64,000 nucleotides of DNA. Source: Alteribacter lacisalsi (GTDB lineage Bacteria > Bacillota > Bacilli > Bacillales > Salisediminibacteriaceae). This document shows positions 10,059 through 19,738 of the stretch, in pieces. Location of the stretch: positions 496,001 to 560,000 of the forward strand of contig NZ_PDOF01000003.1 in the NCBI RefSeq assembly GCF_003226345.1. Reading direction: 5' to 3'. Both the position numbers and the translations under genes were made by a program. Below the pieces are notes generated by a model, which worked only from the letters and a program-made list of their open reading frames with translations, had not been told where the DNA came from and made no database searches. Each line of letters opens with the position of its first letter. Within the stretch, counting starts at the first letter, position 1.

Positions 10059-10565
10059 TTAGCGGTCTTCTTCGTCCTCTTCCGCTGACTCTTCTTCGTC
10101 ATCACCGAAGTCTTCATCGTCTTCAAGGTCTTCGTCAAAGTCCTCGTCTTCATCCTCTTCGTTGGCTAGTTCATCGAGCTCGTCTTCAAGGTCTTCAAAC
10201 TCATCGAAGTCGTCATCTTCATCGCCGAAGAGATCATCGTCATCATCAGCAGAAGCTTTCATCTTTTTCTTTTTCGGTTTATTCGTCTGGGAAAGCTCTT
10301 CTTCAGACTGGTCAAACGGATACCAGGAACGAAGCCCCCACTTGTTGTCACCAAGGTTGACGAAGCGTCCATCCAGGGACATCTCTGTGTAGAGGTTGGC
10401 AATCCGGTCTTTCAGTTCTTCATCGGAGATCTTCTTCATTTGCGAGATATGCTTAAGAAGAACATGGTACTCCTCAGAGCTTCCTTTTTCCCTCAGAACC
10501 TCGAAGGCAATTTCAAGCATGGACAATTCTTTCAGTTCAATTTCATCGTACTGTTTTAAACTCAC
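10059..10565 (-). CDS. rpoE: RNA polymerase delta subunit
   Basis: Delta associates with Bacillus-type RNA polymerase, lowers non-specific DNA binding and helps recycling. The 168-residue protein has an N-terminal globular HARE-HTH domain (ELSMLEIAFEVLRE through GLRSWYPFDQ, residues about 8-85) and a C-terminal tail made almost wholly of Asp and Glu, as in the family. The start is a GTG at 10565 preceded by AAAGGAAG; the longer frame from 10598 adds residues not seen in the family. A SigA-like promoter lies about 100 bases upstream. In B. subtilis rpoE is downstream of fadF-acdA; here the icmF block intervenes. Confidence 0.95.
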   Translation of the reverse strand: MSLKQYDEIELKELSMLEIAFEVLREKGSSEEYHVLLKHISQMKKISDEELKDRIANLYTEMSLDGRFVNLGDNKWGLRSWYPFDQSEEELSQTNKPKKKKMKASADDDDDLFGDEDDDFDEFEDLEDELDELANEEDEDEDFDEDLEDDEDFGDDEEESAEEDEEDR

Positions 10566-10663
10566 AGACGGCACTTCCTTTCGCCAGAATATAATCACGG
10601 TCTATGTGTAACGTTTTTTCCGTTGTTTCCCTGTTTCCGTCATGCTTATGAATCGCACCCTTC

Positions 10664-10692
10664 ATTATATAGAAAACTTTGCCGTTCGCCAA
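10664..10692 (-). promoter_or_regulatory. Candidate SigA promoter of rpoE
   Basis: On the minus strand TTGGCG (10692-10687), a 17-base spacer, then TATAAT (10669-10664). The -10 is perfect and spacing is optimal. The remaining gap between rpoE and icmF (10566-10947) holds only this and the icmF terminator. Confidence 0.65.
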
Positions 10693-10889
10693 GTGGGGAA
10701 AAAGATGATTTGAAGTCCGGGATTTTGAGTAAGATGACGGCTATTCTTATGCTGGTGCAGTATCCATTTTAACCATACACGGACGGTTCAAACACAGCAG
10801 CTGTGATAATTCCGTAAGAGAGCCTGCTTTTTTTTCGGCAGTACAGGAGATCGCTGCTGATTTTTGCTAAATGCGGTTTTAATTCTGTC

Positions 10890-10922
10890 AAAAACACCCC
10901 GGGAGCCTAAACTCTCCCGGGG
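10890..10922 (-). terminator. Terminator of icmF
   Basis: Perfect 9-bp stem CCCCGGGAG / CTCCCGGGG (10897-10922) with an 8-base loop, followed on the minus strand by TGTTTTTGA. Confidence 0.85.
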
Positions 10923-10947
10923 CAAGATACGTTTTGCAAATATTGTT

Positions 10948-13900
10948 CTACAGGTTCCGTCTGTACTGGCCGCCGACTTCGTATAAAGCGTTTGTGATCT
11001 GTCCGAGGCTTGCGTGGCGCACGGTGCGCATAAGTTCCTCAAACAGGTTGCCGCCGCCGAGAGCCGCTTCCTTAAGCTGCTGAAGGGCACGTGCCCCTTC
11101 TTCGCTGTGGCTGTTTTGGAACTGCTTCAGCTGCTCGATCTGGCCTTCTTTCTCTTCTTTAGTGGCACGGGCCAGCTCCATTTCAAACTCGTCTTCTGAC
11201 GGCGGGTTCGGGTTGATGTACGTGTTCACACCGATAATCGGAAGCTCGCCGGAATGTTTCTTCGTTTCATATAGAAGCGACTCTTCCTGAATTTTGCCCC
11301 GCTGGTACTGAGTCTCCATGGCGCCGAGAACGCCGCCTCGGTCGTTGAGGCGTTCAAGCTCCATGAGTACCGCTTCTTCGACAAGGTCTGTGAGTTCATC
11401 GATAATGAACGATCCCTGAAGGGAGTTTTCATTTTTTGCAAGCCCAAGTTCCTTCGTAATGATCATTTGAATCGCCATGGCACGGCGCACGGACTCCTCG
11501 GTAGGTGTCGTCACCGCTTCGTCGTAGGCGTTCGTATGAAGGGAGTTGCAGTTATCATAAATCGCAAGCAGCGCCTGCAGCGTCGTACGGATGTCGTTGA
11601 AGTCCACTTCCTGAGCGTGCAGGGAACGGCCGGACGTCTGAATATGATACTTCAGCTTCTGGCTCCGCTCGTTGGCGCCGTATTTATTTTTCATCGCCAC
11701 TGCCCAGATGCGTCGCGCCACACGGCCGATGACCGTGTATTCCGGATCGAGACCGTTGCTGAAGAAAAACGACAGGTTCGGCGCGAAGTCGTTGACGTTC
11801 ATGCCACGGCTCAGGTAGTACTCCACGTACGTAAAGCCGTTGGCGAGCGTAAAGGCGAGCTGGCTGATCGGGTTCGCTCCTGCCTCAGCAATATGATAGC
11901 CGCTGATAGAGACGGAATAATAGTTACGCACCTTGTTGTCGATAAAGTACTGCTGGATATCCCCCATCATGCGCAGGGCAAATTCCGTGGAAAAAATACA
12001 CGTGTTCTGGCCCTGGTCCTCTTTGAGAATATCCGCCTGGACCGTTCCGCGAACTGTAGCAACCGTGCGTGCGGTAATGTCTGCACGCTCTTCGGCTGAT
12101 GGGGCGCGTCCGTGCTCTTCTTCAAAGAAGGCGAGCTGCTGGTCGACAGCCGTATTCATGAACATGGCAAGAATAATCGGTGCCGGTCCGTTGATCGTCA
12201 TGGAGACAGAGGTCGACGGCGCACACAGATCAAAGCCTTCATAAAGCTTCTTCATATCATCGAGTGTACAGATGCTCACACCACTCTCGCCCACTTTTCC
12301 GTAAATGTCCGGACGGTGGCCCGGGTCTTCCCCGTAAAGGGTAACTGAGTCAAAGGCGGTTGAAAGGCGCTTCGCTTCGTCATCCTTGGACAGATAGTGG
12401 AAACGGCGGTTCGTACGGGCTGGCGACCCTTCTCCGGCAAACTGGCGCTTCGGATCCTCACCTTTTCGCTTAAACGGAAACACGCCTGCCGTGTATGGAA
12501 ATTTACCAGGTACGTTCTCCCTGCGGACCCAGCGTACAATTTCGCCGTAGTCCTCGTATTTAGGCAGGGCCACTTTGGGAATATCGAGGCCGGACAGGCT
12601 GCGTGTTTTGAGCTCAGTGACGATCTCTTTGTCGCGGATCTTCGTGACAAACTCGTCCTTGGCATACGCTTCCTTCGTGTCCTCCCACGTATCAAGCACT
12701 TTTTTCGTTTCAGGCTCCATCGCCTGGGCGTAGTGGTCGCGCATCTCAAGAAGGGAGCCGTGACCGTCAAATTCTTTTCCTTCTTCTTTGAAGGCTTCCA
12801 GTGTTCCCTCAACCTGATAGAGACGGCGTGCTTTTTTCGCTTCTTCCTCTGTTTTTCCGTGATAGCCTCTGACTGTCTGGGCGATCTCACGGAGATAGTG
12901 AACCTGTTCCGGCGGGATGATCGCATCCTTGGCTGTAAGCTTGTCATTTTTACCGAGTTCGGTCAGCCAGGAGCCGCCGCATTTCTCGTCCAGCACGTTT
13001 GCCAATTCAAAAAACAGGCGGTTGGTGCCTGGATCGTTAAACTGGCTCGCAATCGTGCCGAATACCGGCATATTTTCCGGTGCTTCCTCAAAGAGCGTAT
13101 GACTCCGCTGGTACGTTTTCCGCACTTCACGAAGGGCATCTTCGCTTCCTTTACGGTCAAATTTATTAATCGCAATCAGATCGGCAAAGTCGATCATGTC
13201 GATTTTTTCAAGCTGGGACGGTGCTCCGAATTCGCTCGTCATCACATACATGCTCACGTCAGCCACATCGGAAATGGCTGCGTCACCCTGGCCGATGCCG
13301 CTCGTTTCAACGATGATCAGGTCAAATCCGGCTTTTTTCACAACCCGGATCGCTTCTTCTATCGCTTTGGAAAGCTCCTGGCGGCTGTCGCGTGTGGCCA
13401 GGCTTCGCATGTAGACCCGTGGATGATGAATCGCGTTCATACGGATCCGGTCTCCGAGAAGGGCACCGCCTGTTTTCTTTTTCGTCGGGTCCACGCTCAG
13501 AATCGCAAGTGTTTTATCGTCATACGCACGCAGAAACCGGCGCACAAGTTCATCTGTCAGGGAGCTCTTCCCCGCTCCCCCTGTTCCGGTGATCCCTAAA
13601 ATCGGCACCCGGGCCAGGTCAGTCTGGTTGACCGCTTCCTCAAAGAGCGTTTCCGCACTGGCTGCGACTTCCTCGCTGTTGAATGCTCGCTTTTCCGCCA
13701 CCGTAATCATGCGGGCGATGTGGGCGGGCTCGCGCTTTTCAAGACTGGCAATGTCAACACCTGACACGTCATCGAGTGGAAAATCACACTGCTCCATCAT
13801 GTCATTAATCATGCCTTGAAGCCCCATTTTACGGCCGTCCTCAGGTGAGTAGATCCGGGTTATGCCGTACTCGTGCAGCTCCTTAATTTCCGAAGGGATG

Positions 13901-14205
13901 ATGACGCCCCCGCCGCCGCCAAAGATTTTCACATGGCTGGCGCCTCGTTCTTTAAGAGAGTCGTATAAGTATTTAAAGTATTCCACGTGTCCGCCCTGGT
14001 AGGATGAGATCGCCACACCCTGTACGTCTTCCTGTACAACGGCGTCTACCACTTCCTCCACGGAACGGTTGTGACCGAGGTGAATGACTTCGGCGCCGGT
14101 GGCCTGAAGCATTCGTCTCATAATATTAATGGACGCATCGTGTCCATCAAATAGGCCCGATGCCGTAACAAAGCGGACAGGATTGTTCGTTTCATAGCGT
14201 TTCAT
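10948..14205 (-). CDS. icmF: Fused isobutyryl-CoA mutase / G-protein chaperone IcmF
   Basis: Coenzyme B12-dependent mutase interconverting isobutyryl-CoA and n-butyryl-CoA (some members act on related branched acyl-CoAs). The 1085 residues contain three parts in family order: a cobalamin-binding domain (about 1-140, [13 protein letters not shown] with the lower-ligand His22); a MeaI-type GTPase (about 200-420, P-loop [12 protein letters not shown] at 204-215, NKFD at 347-350); and a mutase TIM barrel (about 550-1085, [20 protein letters not shown] at about 857-866, LHTNAYDEA). SLHAQE-type sequence is what I expect for IcmF rather than methylmalonyl-CoA mutase. The ATG at 14205 has AAAGGAGG 11 bases upstream. 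It is last in the acyl-CoA block and follows the TetR regulator after a 398-base gap with repeats. Confidence 0.93.
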   Translation of the reverse strand: MKRYETNNPVRFVTASGLFDGHDASINIMRRMLQATGAEVIHLGHNRSVEEVVDAVVQEDVQGVAISSYQGGHVEYFKYLYDSLKERGASHVKIFGGGGGVIIPSEIKELHEYGITRIYSPEDGRKMGLQGMINDMMEQCDFPLDDVSGVDIASLEKREPAHIARMITVAEKRAFNSEEVAASAETLFEEAVNQTDLARVPILGITGTGGAGKSSLTDELVRRFLRAYDDKTLAILSVDPTKKKTGGALLGDRIRMNAIHHPRVYMRSLATRDSRQELSKAIEEAIRVVKKAGFDLIIVETSGIGQGDAAISDVADVSMYVMTSEFGAPSQLEKIDMIDFADLIAINKFDRKGSEDALREVRKTYQRSHTLFEEAPENMPVFGTIASQFNDPGTNRLFFELANVLDEKCGGSWLTELGKNDKLTAKDAIIPPEQVHYLREIAQTVRGYHGKTEEEAKKARRLYQVEGTLEAFKEEGKEFDGHGSLLEMRDHYAQAMEPETKKVLDTWEDTKEAYAKDEFVTKIRDKEIVTELKTRSLSGLDIPKVALPKYEDYGEIVRWVRRENVPGKFPYTAGVFPFKRKGEDPKRQFAGEGSPARTNRRFHYLSKDDEAKRLSTAFDSVTLYGEDPGHRPDIYGKVGESGVSICTLDDMKKLYEGFDLCAPSTSVSMTINGPAPIILAMFMNTAVDQQLAFFEEEHGRAPSAEERADITARTVATVRGTVQADILKEDQGQNTCIFSTEFALRMMGDIQQYFIDNKVRNYYSVSISGYHIAEAGANPISQLAFTLANGFTYVEYYLSRGMNVNDFAPNLSFFFSNGLDPEYTVIGRVARRIWAVAMKNKYGANERSQKLKYHIQTSGRSLHAQEVDFNDIRTTLQALLAIYDNCNSLHTNAYDEAVTTPTEESVRRAMAIQMIITKELGLAKNENSLQGSFIIDELTDLVEEAVLMELERLNDRGGVLGAMETQYQRGKIQEESLLYETKKHSGELPIIGVNTYINPNPPSEDEFEMELARATKEEKEGQIEQLKQFQNSHSEEGARALQQLKEAALGGGNLFEELMRTVRHASLGQITNALYEVGGQYRRNL

Positions 14206-14274
14206 GATGCTGGTGCCTCCTTTATGCGGGGGTGATTGTGTTCGGATCCCCCGTTGTTTTATTACTCTAATTCC

Positions 14275-14385
14275 GCTGCAGGCGGATGCTTACCCTGGGC
14301 AACGACTCAGCCTCCTCGGAAAGATCACCCTCCGGGGTCTTCGGTCGCTGCTGTTCCCGCAGGAGTCGCCGCCTTTCGCTCCATT
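14275..14385 (+). repeat. Interspersed GC-rich repeat, full-length diverged copy
   Basis: About 111 bases from GCTGCAGGCGGATGC to CTTTCGCTCCATT, following the order of the complete copy at 51107-51217 with scattered substitutions. It lies between the TetR gene and icmF and faces an inverted degenerate copy at 14476-14560; together they fill most of the 14206-14603 gap, in which no gene is seen. Confidence 0.7.
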
Positions 14386-14475
14386 AGGGTCGTTTTGCTG
14401 CCACCTATGAAAATTAATTCACACCATGGCGCATGAAAATAACCATCTGGTTACTTGCGGAGCTTCAAGCCGGCA

Positions 14476-14560
14476 GTGAGACTCCTGCGGCAATGGAGGC
14501 CAGGCGAGACCCCACAGGCGCAGCCGGCATCGCCGCGGAAAGGAACGGACGGCGTGAAGC
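14476..14560 (-). repeat. Interspersed GC-rich repeat, degenerate inverted copy
   Basis: Reads as a diverged minus-strand copy: GACTCCTGCGG near its left, then GACCCCACAGGCG and CGCGGAAAGG. It is in opposite orientation to the copy at 14275-14385, forming an inverted pair. Confidence 0.5.
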
Positions 14561-14603
14561 GCAGCTTCTGGTTAAACATTTTCAGTGTAGCCTGTCTAAA
14601 TGA

Positions 14604-15272
14604 TCAAGGCGTTTGTATTTCTGTTTTCTTTTCCTCGGCCGGGGCCTGACGATTTAAACCGAAGCCTTCAAATAACTGGCGGAGCTGAAGCTCACAGTAC
14701 CGGTCGATTGTATACTCGCGCTGCACGATCCAGCGGCGGAACGTCCACATATGACCGGAAACGAGAATGTTGTGGCAAGCCAGATCAAGCTCTTCGTCCG
14801 TCATGGTCAGGTAGCCTGCATCAATGCAGTTGCGAAGTTCCTTTTCAAACATCTCTTTCATCCGCAGCTCTTTTTCAAGCACGTAGTTTCTGGCTTCCCC
14901 CGAAAGGGATTTCGAGTTCTGGTACATGACAAGCACCTCGTCCTGCAGGGCATCGACCACTCTGAAATACGCTTCGATTACCTGCTTCAGACGTTCGAGT
15001 CCGTTCAGGTTTTCATCCATCAGTCCCGCCCACTGATCCACGACCATGTCGTAAACGGAGTCGCAGACGAGGTAGAGGATGTCTTCCTTCGAGCCGATGT
15101 ACTCGTACAGCGTGCCGATGCTGAAGCCTGACTGCTGAGCCACTTCCCGTGTGGTTGTTTTGTGATAGCCTTTTTCGTTAAACAGCTGCACGGCGGCTTT
15201 AACGATCTGGTCCCGTCTTTTTGTAATAAGCCGCTGGTCTTTCACCATGGAAGGCACTTGTTTTTTCTTCAC
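14604..15272 (-). CDS. TetR/AcrR-family transcriptional regulator
   Basis: One-component regulator of 222 residues with the TetR helix-turn-helix (about residues 15-60: AAVQLFNEKGYHKTT, SGFSIGTLYEYIGSKEDIL) and an all-helical ligand domain. The GTG at 15272 is preceded by AGGAGG at ideal distance, better than an ATG eight codons inside. It sits within the acyl-CoA block (meaB upstream, icmF downstream), so an acyl-CoA or related ligand is likely. It does not resemble B. subtilis FadR closely enough to be called that, so the FadR-like operators at 23715 and 43176 probably answer to a protein encoded elsewhere. Confidence 0.88.
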   Translation of the reverse strand: MKKKQVPSMVKDQRLITKRRDQIVKAAVQLFNEKGYHKTTTREVAQQSGFSIGTLYEYIGSKEDILYLVCDSVYDMVVDQWAGLMDENLNGLERLKQVIEAYFRVVDALQDEVLVMYQNSKSLSGEARNYVLEKELRMKEMFEKELRNCIDAGYLTMTDEELDLACHNILVSGHMWTFRRWIVQREYTIDRYCELQLRQLFEGFGLNRQAPAEEKKTEIQTP

Positions 15273-15330
15273 TGGTCCCCCTCCTCTCATGCGGGTGGTG
15301 GTATTTCAATAATTTATCTATAAAAATTCT

Positions 15331-15360
15331 GATATATTAGCAAATTTCTTCATATATCAA
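15331..15360 (-). promoter_or_regulatory. Candidate promoter of the TetR gene overlapping an inverted repeat
   Basis: On the minus strand TTGATA (15360-15355), 17 bases, ATATAT (15337-15332). The inverted repeat GATATAT (15331-15337) / ATATATC (15352-15358) covers both elements, a layout suitable for autorepression. The region is A/T rich, so the palindrome may be chance. Confidence 0.4.
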
Positions 15361-15408
15361 TAAATCGCCCGTTTTGAGACAGAAAAACCACCGGCACAGT
15401 TGCCTCCG

Positions 15409-16353
15409 CTAAACCTTCTGAAGCCCCTGCTTCCATTTTTCATATACGGAAGCGGCTGTGTCATAAGGATCCGGTGTTTCCCCAGCTTCGGCAGAGCGGG
15501 CGACCTCCTCTGATACAAGGGCGGCAATTTCGTCTGAGAAACGCTCCTGAAGACGTCTTGCAATCTCGTTTTCAAGCTGATTTAACTGCTTCTCTCTGTT
15601 TTCGCCTGATTCAAGGAGGTGCTTTTTGTGTGCGTTCAGGTATCCGGCTGTTTCGCTCATCCCTTTTCCGGCAGTGGAGACAGTTTGAACGATCGGCGGC
15701 TTCCACCGTTTCTGTTCTGCGGTTAAATGAAGCAGATCTTCCACTTCCCCCTTTAACTGTCCGACGCCGGGAAGATCGGCTTTGTTAATCACGAACAGGT
15801 CGGCAATCTCCATAATGCCCGCTTTAAATGCCTGGATTACGTCGCCTCCGGACGGATGAAGTACAAGAGCGACTGTATCGGCCACCTTCATGATATCGAG
15901 TTCACTTTGTCCGACTCCGACCGTTTCCACTATGACAATATCGAGGCCCGAGGCATCCATCAGGCGGATTGCGTCCTTGCATGCTTCAGAAAGACCGCCA
16001 AGGCTGCCTCTCGTTCCCATACTCCGGATAAACACGCCGTCATCCTCTTCATGATCGCGCATCCTGACGCGGTCTCCAAGAAGTGCCCCTCCTGAAAAAG
16101 GGCTGGTCGGGTCAACCGCAGCAACACCGACCGTTTTCCCTTCTTTTCGCCACTCTTTAATCAGACCATTAACAAGGGAGCTTTTCCCTGCCCCCGGTGA
16201 ACCGGTAATCCCGATCACATGGGCCCTGCCTGTGCGGGGAAAGAGAGTGGTGAGAAGGGCCTGTTTGTCCGGGTGCTGATCTTCTATATAGGAGATCCCC
16301 CGGGCAAGGGCACGCATTTCTCCGTTTATGATGCGGTTTGCCATGTCTTCCAT
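15409..16353 (-). CDS. meaB: MeaB/ArgK-type GTPase (B12-mutase chaperone)
   Basis: GTPase that protects and reloads B12-dependent acyl-CoA mutases. 314 residues: P-loop GITGSPGAGKSSL near residue 48, switch region [25 protein letters not shown], and NKAD for guanine specificity; a C-terminal helical dimerisation arm follows. The ATG at 16353 has AGGGGAAAGAG upstream. It lies 29 bases after an acyl-CoA dehydrogenase gene in the same operon. IcmF in the same block already carries its own G-domain, so MeaB may serve a separate methylmalonyl-CoA mutase elsewhere, or assist IcmF. Confidence 0.93.
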   Translation of the reverse strand: MEDMANRIINGEMRALARGISYIEDQHPDKQALLTTLFPRTGRAHVIGITGSPGAGKSSLVNGLIKEWRKEGKTVGVAAVDPTSPFSGGALLGDRVRMRDHEEDDGVFIRSMGTRGSLGGLSEACKDAIRLMDASGLDIVIVETVGVGQSELDIMKVADTVALVLHPSGGDVIQAFKAGIMEIADLFVINKADLPGVGQLKGEVEDLLHLTAEQKRWKPPIVQTVSTAGKGMSETAGYLNAHKKHLLESGENREKQLNQLENEIARRLQERFSDEIAALVSEEVARSAEAGETPDPYDTAASVYEKWKQGLQKV

Positions 16354-16382
16354 TCTCTTTCCCCTGCCTTTCTGTTTACCGA

Positions 16383-17525
16383 TTAATCTGCAAGCAGCAT
16401 CTTCGAAATAACGAGACGCTGAATTTCGTTCGTTCCTTCATAGATCTGGGTAATTTTCGCATCTCTCATATAACGCTCAACCGGGTATTCCTTGATGTAG
16501 CCGTAGCCGCCGAACACCTGAACCGCTTCGATTGTCACTTCCATCGCCGTGTCTCCGGCAAACAGCTTCGACATGGCCGATTCCTTTCCGTAGGAAATCC
16601 CCTGGCTTTCGCGCCATGCGGCCTGGTAGGTAAGCAGGCGGGACGCTTCGGTTTTCGTTGCCATGTCCGCAAGTTTAAAGGCAATCCCCTGCTGCACGCC
16701 GATCGGTTTGCCGAACTGCTTACGCTCCTTAGCGTAGTTGACCGATGCGTCAAGCGCGCCCTGTGCAATCCCTACGGCTTGTGCTGCGATGCCGTTACGG
16801 CCGCCGTCGAGTGTCATCATGGCGATCTTAAAGCCGTCTCCTTCATTTCCGAGCATGTTCTCAGCCGGAACGCGGCACTGATCAAAGTTAATTCCCAGTG
16901 TCGGGGAAGAACGGATGCCGAGCTTGCTTTCCTTTTTACCCATGGAAAAGCCCGGTGTGCCTTTTTCAACGATGAAAGCAGATACGCCTTTGTGCTTTTT
17001 CTCAGGAGTAGTGACGGCAAAAACAACATAGATTTCCGCTTCTCCGGCGTTTGTGATGAAAATCTTCGATCCATCGATGATGTAGTCATCACCATCCCGT
17101 TTCGCCGTCGTTTTCATGTTGGCTGCGTCACTTCCGGAACCCGGCTCTGTCAGACCGTAGGCTCCCATTTTCTTTCCTTCGGCCATCGGACGAAGGTACT
17201 TCTGCTTCTGTTCTTCTGTTCCGAATGTGTAGATCGGCCAGCCTGCAAGGGAAATGTGGGCGGAAAGCGTAACGCCTGTGGAGCCGCAGACACGGGACAG
17301 TTCCTCAACGGCGATTACGTAGCTCAGGTAATCTGCGCCGATGCCGCCGTATTCTTCCGGCCATGGAATACCAGTGAGCCCGAGTTCGCCCATCTGGTCA
17401 AAAATCTCGCGGTCAAAGCGTTCTTCTTCGTCTCTTTCGGCTGCCGTCGGGGCCACTTCGTTTTCGGCAAAGTCACGAACCATCTTGCGGATCATCTGCT
17501 GTTCTTCTGTAAGTAGGAATTCCAT
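16383..17525 (-). CDS. acdA: Acyl-CoA dehydrogenase (AcdA type)
   Basis: FAD-dependent alpha,beta-dehydrogenation of short or branched acyl-CoA, passing electrons to ETF. 380 residues with the three standard parts: N-terminal helices, central beta domain ([19 protein letters not shown]) and C-terminal helices ending in the catalytic-glutamate signature [11 protein letters not shown]. The ATG at 17525 follows GGAGGAGAAACAAA. Upstream is a second, paralogous dehydrogenase 87 bases away; meaB follows. Substrate cannot be read from sequence, but the IcmF/MeaB context suggests short or branched chains. Confidence 0.93.
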   Translation of the reverse strand: MEFLLTEEQQMIRKMVRDFAENEVAPTAAERDEEERFDREIFDQMGELGLTGIPWPEEYGGIGADYLSYVIAVEELSRVCGSTGVTLSAHISLAGWPIYTFGTEEQKQKYLRPMAEGKKMGAYGLTEPGSGSDAANMKTTAKRDGDDYIIDGSKIFITNAGEAEIYVVFAVTTPEKKHKGVSAFIVEKGTPGFSMGKKESKLGIRSSPTLGINFDQCRVPAENMLGNEGDGFKIAMMTLDGGRNGIAAQAVGIAQGALDASVNYAKERKQFGKPIGVQQGIAFKLADMATKTEASRLLTYQAAWRESQGISYGKESAMSKLFAGDTAMEVTIEAVQVFGGYGYIKEYPVERYMRDAKITQIYEGTNEIQRLVISKMLLAD

Positions 17526-17612
17526 TTTGTTTCTCCTCCAATTGTTGAGGCCGTACAATCCGGCCTTTTTTCATGTTGTCGCGGACGGGAACTGATCCCC
17601 GCTCTCCGGTTT

Positions 17613-18758
17613 TTATCCGTTCATGAGCCCCTTGCTGATCACCAGGTGCTGGATTTCGTTCGTTCCTTCATAAATCTGCGTCACTTTTGCGTCGCGGAAA
17701 AAGCGCTCCGGGGCGTATTCTTTTACGTAGCCGTAGCCGCCGAATACCTGAATGGCTTCTGTGGCCACTTTCATCGCCGTATCAGAAGCAAACATTTTCG
17801 CCATCGCCGCCTCGGTTCCGCATGGTTTCCCGTGCTGTCTGAGGTTGGCTGCCCGGTAGGTAAGCAGTTTTGCCGCCTCCACCTGTGTCGCCATGTCGGC
17901 CAGCTTGAATGCCACACCCTGCTGTTTTCCAATTGAGCGGCCGAACTGCTTCCGCTCTTTTGCGTAATCCACGGCGTGCTCCATGGCTGCTTCAGCAATC
18001 CCGAGTGCCTGGGCTGCAATGCCGATCCGGCCCGCATCAAGGTTGGCCATAGCGACCTTGAAGCCTTCCCCTTCTGCACCGAGAAGGTTTTCTGCCGGTA
18101 CCTCCGCATCCTCAAAAGATAGAGATGAGGTGTTGGAACCGTGAAGACCCATTTTCTTTTCCTTGGCGCCGATCACAAATCCAGGTGTATCTTTTTCCAC
18201 GATAAAAGCACTGATCCCTTTTGCTCCGAGTGCTTTCGTGTCGGTTTTGGCAAAGGCCACGTACGTATCCGCCGCTCCCGCGTTTGTGATGAACACTTTC
18301 GATCCGTTTAAAATATAACGGTCCCCTTTTTTCACAGCGGTCGTTTTCATGCCCGCTGCATCACTGCCGGAACCGGGCTCTGTGAGAGCAAATGCACCGA
18401 GGTACTCACCGGATGCAAGTCTTGGTATATACCGGTTTTTCTGCTCTTCGCTGCCGAAATAGAGGATCGGATTCGTTCCCACACTCGTATGGACGGAAAG
18501 AATGACCCCAAGGGTGGCGCTTACTTTTGAAAGCTCATGAATGGCGAGGATGTAGGATGGAAAATCCATTCCTGCGCCGCCGTACTTTTCGTCAATCGGT
18601 ATGCCCATGAGGCCGAGTGCGCCCATCTCTTTAACAAGTTCAAGGGGGAATTCGTCCTTCTCCTCCATTGCAGGTACCGCTTTACTCACTTTTTCCTCTG
18701 CGAACTGGCGGACCATTTTCCGCATCATGTCATGTTCTTCGCTCCAGCGTAACTCCAT
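17613..18758 (-). CDS. Acyl-CoA dehydrogenase (MmgC-like)
   Basis: Second acyl-CoA dehydrogenase of the block, 381 residues, same architecture as its neighbour: [22 protein letters not shown], and the catalytic [11 protein letters not shown] near the C-terminus. The two proteins are clear paralogues, probably with different chain-length or branching preference. The stop of the 3-hydroxyacyl-CoA dehydrogenase gene lies only 15 bases upstream, supporting one operon. B. subtilis MmgC of the mother-cell mmg operon is the closest named relative I recall. Confidence 0.92.
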   Translation of the reverse strand: MELRWSEEHDMMRKMVRQFAEEKVSKAVPAMEEKDEFPLELVKEMGALGLMGIPIDEKYGGAGMDFPSYILAIHELSKVSATLGVILSVHTSVGTNPILYFGSEEQKNRYIPRLASGEYLGAFALTEPGSGSDAAGMKTTAVKKGDRYILNGSKVFITNAGAADTYVAFAKTDTKALGAKGISAFIVEKDTPGFVIGAKEKKMGLHGSNTSSLSFEDAEVPAENLLGAEGEGFKVAMANLDAGRIGIAAQALGIAEAAMEHAVDYAKERKQFGRSIGKQQGVAFKLADMATQVEAAKLLTYRAANLRQHGKPCGTEAAMAKMFASDTAMKVATEAIQVFGGYGYVKEYAPERFFRDAKVTQIYEGTNEIQHLVISKGLMNG

Positions 18759-18773
18759 GTTCTCACTCCGTTC

Positions 18774-19625
18774 TTAGCTGTACTCGTAAAAGCCCCGTCC
18801 TGATTTTTTTCCGTTCCAGCCGGCTTTTACATATTTTCTGAGAAGCGGACACGGACGGTATTTTGTATCGCCGAATCCATCGTGCAGAGTCTCCATAATG
18901 TAAAGGCATGTGTCGAGGCCGATAAAGTCGGCAAGCTGAAGCGGGCCCATTGGGTGATTCATGCCCAGCTTCATCACTTCGTCCACGTCCTCAGGCGAAG
19001 CTACGCCTTCATAAACCGTGTAAATAGCTTCGTTGATCATCGGCATGAGGATCCGGTTGGAAACAAAGCCGGGGAAGTCCTGGACTTCAACAGCCGTTTT
19101 GCCGAGGTTTTCCGACATCTGATAAATAGCGTCGAATACTTCCTGATCTGTAGCAAGACCGCGGATAATTTCCACGAGCTTCATAACGGGAACCGGGTTC
19201 ATAAAGTGCATCCCGATGACTTTACCGGGCCGGTTCGTGGCTGCTGCAATTTCAGTGATCGGAAGGCTCGATGTGTTTGTGGCAAGAATTGCATGCTCAG
19301 GAGCTGTGGCGTCCAGTTGTTTAAAAATGCTTTTCTTCACGTCCATGTTTTCAACGGCTGCTTCAATGACAAGGTCCACTGCCGAGGCGTTTGAGAGATC
19401 AGTCGATGAATGAATCTGACGGAGGATGCGTTCCATATCTGCTTCGGAGATCCGTTCTTTTTTCACCTGTCTGCTGAGCTGCTTTTTGATGCCGTCGATG
19501 CCTTTTTGCACGTAGTCCTCCTGAATGTCGTGGAGGATCACTTCATAACCGTTCATCGCGCAAACCTGGGCAATTCCAGAACCCATCTGGCCGGCGCCGA
19601 CTACCATTACCTGTTTAATATCCAT
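18774..19625 (-). CDS. 3-hydroxybutyryl-CoA dehydrogenase (MmgB-like)
   Basis: NAD(P)-dependent oxidation of 3-hydroxyacyl-CoA to 3-ketoacyl-CoA. 283 residues: Rossmann motif VVGAGQMGSGIAQVCA at the N-terminus, NTSSLPITEIA, GMHFMNPVPVMKLVE with the catalytic His, and the C-terminal helical domain (NHPMGPLQLADFIGLD). The ATG at 19625 is preceded by AAAGGAGA; an upstream in-frame ATG at 19700 would fall inside a hairpin. Between thiolase and acyl-CoA dehydrogenase genes, giving a near-complete beta-oxidation spiral. Confidence 0.94.
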   Translation of the reverse strand: MDIKQVMVVGAGQMGSGIAQVCAMNGYEVILHDIQEDYVQKGIDGIKKQLSRQVKKERISEADMERILRQIHSSTDLSNASAVDLVIEAAVENMDVKKSIFKQLDATAPEHAILATNTSSLPITEIAAATNRPGKVIGMHFMNPVPVMKLVEIIRGLATDQEVFDAIYQMSENLGKTAVEVQDFPGFVSNRILMPMINEAIYTVYEGVASPEDVDEVMKLGMNHPMGPLQLADFIGLDTCLYIMETLHDGFGDTKYRPCPLLRKYVKAGWNGKKSGRGFYEYS

Positions 19626-19683
19626 GTATGTGAGGTCTCCTTTGGCTGAAGATTTATCCGGAATCGATCCGGAATTCATAAGC

Positions 19684-19719
19684 GCAGAGGAACGCTTCAA
19701 AAGATTGACGTTCCTCTGC
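19684..19719 (-). promoter_or_regulatory. Perfect 11-bp hairpin between thiolase and dehydrogenase genes
   Basis: GCAGAGGAACG / CGTTCCTCTGC arms with a 14-base loop in the 113-base gap between the thiolase stop and the next start. No T-run follows, so it is more likely an mRNA processing or stability element, or a weak attenuator, than a terminator. Confidence 0.5.
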
Positions 19720-19738
19720 CTTATTCATGTGTAAACGT

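Noticed and set aside
12397-13599. 400-codon plus-strand open frame opposite icmF
   Set aside because: Antisense to the conserved G-domain and linker of IcmF; composition is the complement of a coding strand, and no family is recognisable.
14604-15272. Naming the TetR regulator FadR
   Set aside because: Its helix-turn-helix and ligand domain do not follow B. subtilis FadR, and no FadR-like box lies at its own promoter.
17540-17575. Hairpin with a T-run between the two acyl-CoA dehydrogenase genes
   Set aside because: The T-run follows on the plus strand only, opposite to the direction of transcription of the operon.
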